Positions 41,101 through 53,100 of a stretch of DNA of 64,000 nt are shown in pieces (within the stretch, counting starts at the first letter, position 1; each line of letters begins with the position of its first letter). This DNA comes from Montifringilla adamsi (lineage: Eukaryota > Chordata > Aves > Passeriformes > Passeridae). The DNA lies in assembly GCA_017590115.1 (NCBI GenBank), contig JAGGNK010006559.1, forward strand, positions 6,127,784-6,191,783, given 5' to 3'. The translations under genes were made by a program, and so were the position numbers. The notes beneath the pieces were generated by a model. It saw only the letters and a program-made list of their open reading frames with translations. It did no database searches and was not told where the DNA came from.

Positions 41101-44100
41101 AATTGACCCCACATTTGGGCTGGTTTGTCCATATTAGGTCTCCTTTTGGCAAAGCAGCTTGTAACTAACTGGCCGAGGCCACAGTTAGCCTCAGTAGCCT
41201 GCAAGCCAGGCTTCCTCTCTCTATTCCCCCTAATAATATTAAGGAAAGCTGACATTACATGATTTAGCCCTTTCTATGCAGATTTTAAGATAAAGCCAGT
41301 TGAAGAAAGCGTCTGTGGAAAGAAAAATAGAGAATAAAAGCATCTGAGGAAAGAAAGTGAAGACAGCAGCAGTCTCAGGGAACTGGAAAAACATGACCTG
41401 AAAAAAGACCCTGTGATAATTTTTAAAAAGCTGGCATACTTCACAGGAACGTGCAGGTTCCCATCTCCCAGTCTGAGACCTTCCAGATGTCTGGCCAGTG
41501 GATTGGAAAGGTCCTTTCAAGAGGGATTACAATAGCAGTGCTTAACTTTGCACAGCCCATACAGCTCTGCCAGCCAGCAGTTTGCCTGTGAGAAGACAGG
41601 CTCTCTGTCTTGGTTGCTGACTGCTCAACCACCTATTACTCAGATTTATCACTTTGGCAATAAGCTGGTTCTGGAAGGAAAGCCCCAAGGTGAAGAGTGA
41701 GATTCAGGTGAAGCAGCTCATCCTTTTTTGACAATGAGATTAGGGAAAAAAATATTCTATGTTGGTTACTGATTACTGTTAAAACAACTGTTTTTGCTGG
41801 AGATCTCATCAGTCTCCATGCCTTGAAGCAAAGATCTAAGGCTTGAAACAGAAATTGCTCTATTGAGGTGCACTGCAGAAAACCCCAAACAAACCAATAC
41901 CACCCAAATACCTCCCAAATACCAATACCTCCCAAAAAAACCCCAACACAAAACACCAAACCAAAACCACACAACCATGACCAGTGTGTATGTAAACAGT
42001 GTTTGGCTTAGTGTTTGGCTTCCAAGACCTCTGGAAGATGGGGATATGCACTGAACATGCCATACTTTGGGCTGCACAACCTGGTGATGCCTTTCCTTTG
42101 ACTCTTCCCATTGGCAGGGTACACTCAGGTAGTTCTCAGATAAAAATGGAGTTATTCTTTCTCAATACTTCTGCTGTAATGAGGCAAGCACTCGAGGGGA
42201 GAAGCAACTCACAACACAGAAGGGTGAATGGGGACATGTGAAGCAGAGGAATGCCAAACCCAGAAAGGAAGAGAAATGAAAATAAAAAAGGAAATAGGAG
42301 GGGGAATACATGTGGAGGGAAGGGGATAGGGGTACAAAGGTATAGCAGCTGCTAGGGATGAACATCCAGCGCAAAGCAGAGGGTGATGGGAGGAAGGAAC
42401 AATAACAAAAAAACCACTAAGAAAACCCCAACAAAACCATATTTTTTCTGACTCAGAAGGAATACTGCTGGCTAAACTTCAGCACCAAATCTCCACATCT
42501 GCCTCAGCTGTCCGGGAGGGGCTCTGAAACCAACTAGCAAAATAGAAATAATCAGCCTCCTCTGATTGACTCTAGTGAAGAACAGCACCTTATTACCATC
42601 ACTAGATATCCTGCAAAGTCAAATAATAAAAACTCTGTGTGATCTTAAGAAACTTCAAAAACCCTGTGTGATTATGATTCCACACAACATGAATTAATTT
42701 TCTTATTCTCATAAATTTCTAAAATGTAAAAAAGAAAAAAAAGAAAAAAAAAAGAAAAAAGAAATAACCAAATACCCATGTCAAAAGAAGGCTACTGAAT
42801 TTGCACAGTCTAGCATAGATAGGCAAGGTACAGCCAGAGACAAGTTAATATGAACAGCTTTATCTTACTGATACATGCAAAACATCATACACTGCAGTCT
42901 CATTCCCAAACCACACTTCATCTTGTCATGCCTTCAGGATCCTTGGCCAATTTGCTATAGAAGCCAGAAGATGTGTACCCATGGAAGCTCTCCAGTATGG
43001 CAGGCCTCCACTTACCCACCACAGAGAACACAGCATCTTCCACTCCCATCCCTTGGCTGGGAATGCAGCAATAAAGACAGGAGCACAGCATGGAAGCAGG
43101 AGTCCAGGACTTAGGTGACAGCAAGCCAATGAAGAAAATAAGTGCAAGAAAAAGATCACAGGGATTTAAAAAGAAATAAAGAGAGGAAAAAAAACCCTCC
43201 TAGCTTGCTCAGTCATTGCTGTCAAAGCAAAGCCTACTCACCGTACAAGACTCAAAAACATAATGGCCAGCTTTGCAGAGAGGGGAAGTGCAGGCAGGGT
43301 AAGACCCTATGGACCATTTGGGACCAGAGCTGTTCGGCCTACATTTGTAAGCCATGTATACTGGAGACAAAATTATCTGTGAAATTAGGTAGTTTCATAA
43401 AATTTCCATGAAAACAACTAAGATAAGATTTTGACTGAATATTTATAGCATCAGCTTGCAACAACAGTTTTAGAATATAGCCACGAGCAAAGAAACAGGG
43501 CTCTGATCTTCTGGATCACCCCCAGAGCAAGCCTACCTTTTGTCACAATTTGGCAAGTGTAAGATTCAAAACACAGGCATTAAGTCAGCAACTCAGAGAC
43601 TACAGTCTGGATCTCTACCACTTCTAAGTGTGCCACAGAGCTTGAGACAAGCATGCAAAATTAATACTACTTGCACTTTGTGCAAAATTAAAATTGCAAT
43701 GTTAATAAATTGAAACTGGCATGTTGTTAAATTCCAGCTTCTCAAGCATTTAGACCGAATAACAAGAGCACAGGCAAAAGGAAAAAGAGTAGAAGATTTA
43801 GGAGGAATGTTTTATGGGGTTTCACTACACAGCCTTGACCAAGTCAGAGTGGGGGAACCCATGGTGCTGACAACCTAGTAACAATTTTCTTATACTTCAA
43901 TGTGCAAATGTTGGTCAATAACTCCACAGAATATCTCCTGACACCCAGTCAAGAGGCCAACAAACAAACAAACAGAAAGAATTCCAAAAACCTGCTCCAA
44001 AATAAAGACATGAACACATGATAAACTCGTAACACAGGACGATTCTGGATGTACAACTACATGCTTACATAAACCACTGTAATTTATTACTGCACTAAGG

Positions 44101-47100
44101 TATGTTCTTTAACTATAGAGACAACAGCTTTATAAAGTAAACCTGAACAGCACTGCAAGCTTCTGCAGCTGGCTTCAGAGATGGGTTATATGAAGACTGA
44201 AGTCATTAGCAAGGGTGAAATTTTTTTCTTACCTCTTTCCTTAGTGCCCAAAGCACTCCTAAAGCAAAGTTTTATCTGCTGACTTCACAAGTGATTAAAT
44301 AAAAGTACAAAATGGATTTAAGAAAAGTTATTAGGATATCAACCTACTAACAATAAAACAAAGTAGAAAGCAGTATCAGTTTATTCTAAAATATTTTTCC
44401 CCAACTTGCCCCTTCTTTTCCCCCTACTTTTTCTGGCATAGAGGCATGCTTCCCCCCTAGAGATTCTTCAGCACCAAAACAACACGGCTTCCTCCTTAGT
44501 AGCACCTCCAGACTTTCTGACAGTGACACTGAAGCCCAATATGTCTTAGAATTTATTCAGCACATGAATACCAAGAAAAACCTATTTCCAGTAAGTATCT
44601 GTAGAAGAGCCAAGTCCTTTTAGCTGAGGAGGTGTCTCTGAAGTGCTGCTCCACCACCTTGTCACACTTATGAAACCCTTCTCCATTCTTCAAGAGCTTT
44701 TAAAATGGAGAATGTGTGTTCACTTCAAGAACTCAGCTTGGATCAATTACCAGCCTGATCTGATAAACTTGTCGCATTAAAGCTGTATACATGTGACTGC
44801 AATAAAAAAGCTCTTGCAGAAAAAATGGAGACTATTTCATCCAAATCAAACGGATAATGTGCAAAAAGAAAACCGTAATTCACACTGATAATTAAAAAAA
44901 TAAAACCCTCTTAATCTGCCTCATTTTGCATGTATGCTAATTAGAAATAAACTTGCTTATCAACAGCTTATGCCTTTGAACCATCTATTTGATTATAATG
45001 TCAAAACAGGCAGACAGAACTTTATACTGCTAACTGCACATGCATTCAGTTTATAAAAGGAATTATACTCCTTTTAAACATCTTTACACAAATGCAAATT
45101 CCCTTTTAGTTGACTATCAATTTTCCTCAATCTCTTTGAGGACCAGGAGAAAACAGTACTTCCGACTTTTAAAACAACTAAGAGGTTAAAGCACAAACTG
45201 CTGAAGCAACATACACATATCTCCAAACACTAAAAATGCTTCAGTATCTTTACCATACCTTTAACATCTGGATCATCTATATGGGGTTCCAAATTTTCTA
45301 TCATTTCTTCTAATTCCTTCCTTGTTGCCATAGGAATGCTTGGAGACACTGGCATAGTGAGTTCCTGAATTTCTCTATCAAGTTTTATATCAGAAGTCTG
45401 CTGAAGCTCAAAGTCAATATCTATTTCAGGAAGTGGAGTCCTCCAGAAATGGAAAGAGTTGTATAATTCCTGCTCTGAAAGAGAGGTTTCCTGTGAATTC
45501 AGCCCAGCCTCCTGCACATCTGTTGTACAGCAATGAGAACTTTGCTCGTTTTCATCTGCCATTTCCCCACAAGATTCTGAAGGCAAAGTGCAATGGAAGG
45601 ATGATTCAGTCTGGAAATCACTTTCCCTCTTGGAGTTATTTGACACTGTATTTTGATCTTCTATGACATTTTCAAGTTTTGTTGCAAAATCATCGCTATC
45701 ATCACAATGTGAAGACAGATCCTCTGTCCTGTTGTGCTCTTCATCTGTTGTGCCATCTTCTGTGGTCCTGACTTGCTCACTGTTGAATGCCAAACAAAAT
45801 GGACATTAAAAAACCAAAACAGACTTCTTATGCCCTTGAAAATTCACACACATGCTATCAACTTGTTATTTGTCAAAGTAAATTTATTTACACCATAACT
45901 ATACAGAAGTCATAGAATCACAAAAGGGTCAAGGTTGGAAGGGACTTCTAGAAGCCACCTGGGCCAACCTCCTTGTTCCAGTAGGGGCAACCAGAACCGC
46001 TTGCCCAGGACTTGTGTCCAGACAGGTTTTGAGTACTTCAGAGGATGGATACTCCATAGCCCTTATGGACAACCTTTGCCAGTGCTTAGTCATCCTCACA
46101 GTACAAAAAAAAATGGGTTTTGATGTTCAGAGGGGACCTCCTGTGTTTGGGGTTGTGGCCATTAACTGTGGTTTTGCCACTAAGCATCACTGAAGAGAGT
46201 CCAGCTTCATTCTCTTTTCACTCTCCTCTCAGGTGTTTATGAACATTGGTAAGACCCCCCAGTGAGCCCTCTCTTCTCCTGGCTGAAGTCCCAGCTCTCT
46301 CAGACTCTCTTGACAGGAGAGGTGCCACAGCCTGTCGTTTTGTGGACCTCCACTGCACCCTCTCCAGTGTGCCTCTCCAGGTCTCCCTCTGGATGGCAGC
46401 ATGACCCTGTGGGTGAAGCAGCCACTCCTCCCAGTTTTGTGTCATCAGCAGACCGGTGAGGCTACACCCTGCTCCACCATCCAGATCACTAAAGACGATG
46501 CTAAACAGGACTGGATCCGTCTCATACATGCTCAGTTAGTGACCTTCAACTATGCGCTGCTGACCAGTGCCCGTGGGCCCAGCCAGGCAGGCAGGCCTCA
46601 GCCCACCTCACTACCTCCTCATCTGACCCAAAATTCAGCAGCTTCTCCGCAAGGATCTTACAGGGGACCGTGTCAAAAAAAAAAATCCAGGTACACGGTA
46701 CACACTGCTCTCCCTCATCTATCAAGTCAGTCATCTCACCACAGAACATATATCCTAATTCTGGTCTGTGAAGATGAGAAGATCCAGATCTTTCCATTTA
46801 CCAAATATTCAATTCATTCAGGAAAGTTAGTTTTTTTAACAGTTCATGGAGAAGAACAAGCAGGCAAAAATAATTTGTAGACTTAGCAAATTTACCTGTT
46901 TTCCTGTGCAGAATCACAATCTTCTGGGTTTTTACCATCTTCTTCTTTAAAGTACTGGCCACTGCTGGATGGATTAGCAAAAGTTGATATAAAAGGCCCC
47001 AGAGACTGAAAAGCTGCTTGGCGAACCTAGGGGAAAGGGTCCAAGGTGAAAAAACAAAATTATATATACAAATCTTGCTGTCCTATTAAACGCCTGCTAC

Positions 47101-50100
47101 TAGGAATTGAAAGGGTCATAAGCCTACTACGGAAATCAAGAGCAGAGGCTCTTGTCTGGAAAGAATCAGCCAGATGTATACAGAGTGCCAAGTTTGAAAA
47201 AAATGTTAAGAAAAATGAAAAAGCAAGGTGAAACCAGTTAAATCACAGGTTACTAAACTGACAGGCTTATTCCCCACAACCAAAGGAGGAAGAATCTGTT
47301 TAGGTAATAGAAGCAAGTAAATTTGAGAGCTCAGCTCAGAATTTTAACAACTTGAAAGGAAAAAAAACCATTATGTACAGTAAACAGACATTTCACTTTC
47401 AAAAATTTGACTGATAAGCATTATATTTATTTCCCTTTCCTATTTGGCTATGCCATGCATTTGCTCCTCCTTTCTCCTACTATTTGTTCTCTTCTCAACA
47501 ATTCTCTATCTCAATTTTTTGTTATTTGATTAATTCTGCTGGGCCAAAACTTGCATGACTTTCCAAGATCCATGAGCTCATGCTTCTGTGCAGATGATCC
47601 TCTGCTCTTGGAAGCTGTCTGCTTAGTAACAAACTTAAGGTTTAAGAGTAAATCTTCAAGATGGCAAATAAAAAACCCCCAAACAAACAAAAAACCAACC
47701 TTCCCCCCCCCAACAACAACAAAAAAAATCCCACCCAACTCCCCTAAAAAAAACCACAAACAAAAACCCATCACTCAAGAAATAATAAAAACTTAATTAA
47801 TAAGAAACTCCCCACCATCACCATCCAAAACACCTACAAAACCCAAAACCAATCAACCTCCAAACCAACTGCAAACTCCACCACGCCCTCCCTCAAAAAA
47901 CAACATGGTGGTAGGGAACCTGAAGAAGAACAAGTATATCACAATTAATTTTCCAGTTTTGTTAATGATTCTCAGCAATGTTAAGACACAGGCAATTCTG
48001 TAGCTAAAGAAAGCTACTCCACTGACAGAGTTTTTCTTACAAGCTGATGTAAAAATGAGAGGGACTCTCTACACCCATCAATGAACTAACCAGTTTAAGA
48101 ACAATTTCACTGGAGGTGCATGGAATAGGTTAGATTGCCCACACCCATGAGAAGTTCTACATAGAGTATTGCAGTAAAATCCTTCAAATATGACAGCTAT
48201 TCAAAAAATAAAAAGCAATTCTTACCCATCGCGAAGGATCACTAATCAAATTAATAAAAAGGGTTGACAATTTTGTCCTCCGGACTTCCTGTGATGTTGC
48301 ACAAGAAACTGCCATGAAGCACTCAGCACAGGCTTTCCTAACTCCCCACACATTATCAGAGCAGAGCTGGAAAAACCTCGGCAGCTGTTAGGAATACAGT
48401 GAGTGAGTTTGCAAGTCTTAATAAGCAGCACTTGTTTCAAAACAAGTTCTCTTTTCACATTCATTTTCTTCACCTGGTTGTCCACCTTCATACTCAGATG
48501 CAGAGTTTAACATTTGCAAGACAAAGAACACACATTCAGTAGCACCATGCTTCTAATCTGCTGCTTTCATATTACTTATGGATACAGATAAGGAAAATTC
48601 ACCTGTCTGAAGAATAGCAAGGAAGTACTAACTCTTAAACCTGATTTATACCCCCAAAAAGCCCAACTTCAAATATACATCCAAGACCAACAAACCTATC
48701 ATAAGACAAGACCTCATGTCTACACCATTCTTTTAAAGCAGGCACAAGAAAAATAATACTGGTGCACTATTAGGAAGCAATTCTTTACTGCAAGGGTGGT
48801 AAGGCACTGGAACACACTGTCCAGGTAGATCGTGGATGCCCCAAGCCTGGAAGTGTTCAAGGCCAGGTGGATAAGATCTTGATCAAGTGGAAGCCATCTC
48901 TGCCCATGACAGGGAAGGCTGGAACTAAATGATCTTTAAGGTCCCTTCCAAACCTTAACATTTTTTGATTCTATGATTAACATTTTACCTATCAGAGACC
49001 ACTTCAGATTTTTTTGTAAGATTCTTACTGAAATGCAAAGGAGCAGCAACTTCAGAAAGAAAAAACTTCCTCTTATCATTGTTAGATTTATCAACACCCT
49101 CTACCCTACAATGCAGGACATGAAGTGCAAAGAGGAGAATGAGAAAAAGACTGCATTTGCTCAAGAGAAAACATGTTTGAACAGAGCAGTGGTTTTACTA
49201 ATAAAATGAAAGCATTTTGAAGGTGCTCAGGTGATTGGGCTTTTTGGATACAGTAATGGTAAGGGTGGACAGAGTGCAGGTGTGGCACAGACATGCACAG
49301 CTGCCTTGGCTTTGCAACAGCACAGTGAAAAAATACAACTAATCCAATGGCTGTTGCTACAGCCTTGTTCACAGTTATTGATGTTCAGCTGTTCCTGCTC
49401 TCTGCAGCCAAGTATTCTGGACTTTGCTTCTAATTAAAAAAAAGCTTTTAGATTAGAAAATGAAGTTTTATCATTCAGCTTTTTACGCCCTTCTTTTTTC
49501 CTAACAATAATCCAAGAAGAGCAGAAATTGGCATTTTCTGTTATAGAAAGAGAAGCCCAGCTGTCCTGCCACATTTTACTGCTTTTAGATGAAATAATAA
49601 TCACTTTTTTATTTCATAGTAATGCACCCTCTGCAAAGTTTTAATCCAAATTCATTACGCTAATCACTACAAAGGCAGTTGTGTGAGAGAAATCAATTTA
49701 CAGCCCAAATCAGGAAGCATATGGGATGCAAATCCACACAACTAAACTTCACTACCAAATGACTTGAACCACTCAATAGCTAGAGAAAAATGCAGCAAAT
49801 GCTTTAAGAGCATAAGAAATGGCCTGAGAGCCACAACAGGCCTACCTGTCCAAAACCACAACTGCAAAAAGTTGCAGAGCCTCTGGCTGAAGTCATGCCT
49901 GCATTTACACTCTGTCCATGTAAGTCCCTCGCTAATTCAGGGCATTAATTCATCAGCCTCTGCTGGCCCTCAACAAGCTCACTGTCCACATTCCCAAGAG
50001 GAGAAAGCTTGAAGAGGGATCCCAGAGCCTGCCAAGCTGATTTCGGCTCCTAGCCTTGTCATGTCTCCAAATCTATCAACATCCACTAGCTTCCTGGACC

Positions 50101-53100
50101 CACCATGGGAATGTGTGCACAGTTAAGGATCCTGTTCTCACCACTCCATCCAGTTCCCTGCTTTTCCATTTTGAATTTGTCTCTCTTTCCTTTATTTCAT
50201 TTGTTATTTCTGAGGTTCACTGACTTCTCCTTTACCTTTCTTTCTCTTTCCCTCCTTTCCAGGAGGCTGTTCTAGGCAGGAAAACTGACTTGAAAAGATT
50301 AAACCAATACAGAAGCCTCACCAGCCTCACCACTCCCAGCACTTCATCCCCCCTGCCACGCTCCCCTGCATCTGCAATCTCTCATCAACTTCTTCTGTAG
50401 CTTGTCTGGCTCCACTCCTGAATTGTATTAAGAAGAAAAACCCTTTAAAAATGGCTTACCAGCATTTCTTCAGTGGCTTGCTGTCCAACCACACTGCAGA
50501 TATCTCCAAAATTGGCTGCACACACCTTGCAGACAAAATGCAAAAAACGAAGACTAAAACCACAGTTTTAATACAGCAAAATCCAAAGGGAAAAAAAACC
50601 CCCAACTTTTAAAATCAGAAAAACGTGTTTTGGTTTAAACTCATTATAAGCTATTTCCCCATTCCATCAATTTCCATAGCTTTTCAAAAATAAATCATTT
50701 TCTTTTCTTCAAAATTAGTCAGTCTTTTTTTAATCATAGAAGAACCTCCGAACTCAAATGAAAATAAAAGAGGATAAAATGTATTTGAGGTGCTGTCACA
50801 TTAAAGAACACATGCAGCTATCAAGGGAAATAAGCTATTCAATGGCAGGGTGAGACCAAAGCGCAGCCTCCACACCTAAACATCATGATGGAATACTGGT
50901 TTACTTCATCTGTGATGAAGATGAGCATCTTTAGCTCCATCTGTGCACAGAGATATGAGCTCAGGTGGCTGATGCTGTGTCAGCCACAGTTGCTTCACAT
51001 TTTCCTGGTTACCAACTTAACCTTAAGGACAAATGCCCAATCACACAGCAGCTATCTATAGCATAAGGCCAAGCAGATTCTTCCTTCGTTTCTAGTCATA
51101 AGGGTAGTGATTCTGGAAAAAAAATCTCAGTGTCAAATATTAAAATTTGTGGAAATGTAAGATACAAAAACCCTCACAGCTTTCACTTATACATGTCACA
51201 AATGAGATCTACCAGGAGAGTTTCTTAGTCACATGCACGGTCCAAGCCCATGACACATTTTTTCACAGATAATCCAGACCAGATGCTCTTAATTCATACC
51301 TTACGAACATGAAACATCCTGCAGTCACAGCACATCTCGCAGAACCTGGGAAGCACAAGCCTTTCCGTGATGTCCTTTCCAACCATGGAGGCCATTTTGC
51401 ACATAATCTAATGACCAGACAGACACTAATCAGAGATGCTTGCAGAACACACCATTCTGTGTCAGCTAAGCAGAGGCTTTTTAAATCTACTCTCTATTCT
51501 GATGAACATAATTTTACTGAAAACTGAAAAATATTGAAAACAAAATCCCATTTGAATTCAAAAGGTTTGGCCACTTTTGCAAAGAACTGTGTTTCCCATT
51601 TCGTTGTAATGACACAACACAGGTGTAGAAGATGACATTGATCTTCCAATAAAATGAATCAAATTTCCAGCTAACAAAGGTAACTAGACTCTTAAAAATT
51701 ATTCTCTGCTACCCAAGAGACCTTAAAAAAAAACAAAACTACATGATTCTTTTATTTTTTTCAATACAAAATATATATATGTACGGTTAACAGAAAATTA
51801 TTGACAATTAATATGCTTAAGAGACTTTTGAGTCCTGTATGGCTTAAAATTAATTACAACACTACACTGCATATATGCAACTCCCTAACATAAAATTCCC
51901 AAAGAAATGTATCACACCAAAAAAAGAAGTCTTCCCTCTAATTGCTCTTTCATTCTAATTTGTACTGAAACTTAAAAAAAAAAAAGCCTTAAAAAGCAAA
52001 AAGAATTTTATGTTTATCATTCCCCATCATGTCAGTAGAAGTATTTATATTCATTCCCCTATAATAACAAGTGATGGCTTTTCTAACCTGTAGGGGGTTG
52101 ATGAAGTAGAGAAATTTCTGTCAAGTTTCAGTACCTCCAAAACCATGAAGACAGATAAAACTAATCTGCTTATACTTTATTCTCTTATGTAGTTGTAAGT
52201 TTCACCAAGAAGCACTAGAAATTTGGTGCCAAATTCAACAGTGCTGGAGCCTTTTTATTGTTTATCAGTCCAGCCACTGCAGGAAAGTAAAATATTAAAT
52301 GAGGTCTCTCTCAAGCAAAAAGAACAGGAAAAAAATTTACCCAGCAGAAAGCATCAATATAAATTGCAATAAAAAAAGAAACAAAAGGGCCTACATCTGC
52401 CATTTCTCCATTATAAATTAACTAATCTGCTTACTATTTTAATTCAACACATACATTTTAATTACGAAGGTTGTGTCTAATGCAAAAAAACCACCACCAA
52501 CCAACCAACCATGAGTTAATCAACTCAGATGCTTATTACTTTGTCCAATAAAACACAACAAAGTCAACAAAGAGAACAGACATACAGCAAGTAGCAACAG
52601 AACTGAGGCATTAAAGCTTTTGAACGGATGGAAATTTTCCACACAGGCAATTTAAACTTCCATAAAATAAACAGACAAACATTCAAAAAAACCTAAAAAG
52701 CCAACACAGCAGATGCTTTAGGAGTCAATAAAATGAATCCCCTGCACTGTCCTGTCCAGCTGGGTTGTTTTTTAAGTTATTGAATTGAAATCTTAACTTG
52801 ACCAGTGTCAAGTACAGCACTGACACAGCACAGCAGAAGTTACAGATTTGTTATGGACAGGAAATATAACGGGGTTTTTTTTGGTAATGGCTGTGCAACT
52901 TGGAAACATACCATCACCACTGCACTATCAAGCATTCAGGCAAACTTTTGTCTGCGTGATTTGGCACTGCTGTTACTTACAGCCACAGCTTCTGTCTTCA
53001 CATCGTCGTTGCTGTCTGGAGCTGTCAGATCTATCAGCACAGGGCACACTTTGGTCTCCACATCGTATCTCTCAATGAGTTCTTGCTCCAACAGCACCAA

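Larger units (their letters stand above)
38004..45258 (-). other. PPP4R1: PPP4R1 intron, 7.3 kb
   Basis: No exon recognised. It holds AT-rich sequence at 39470-39560, a pyrimidine tract at 40850-40890, an A/C-rich tract at 41872-41980, an A/AAG-rich tract at 42727-42765, and a TAAT-rich segment at 44860-45010 described under findings. Confidence 0.75.

Noticed and set aside
46218..46880. Open frames of 103 and 159 codons around 46.2-46.9 kb
   Set aside because: They lie wholly or largely in an antisense CR1 fragment and its flank; not genes.
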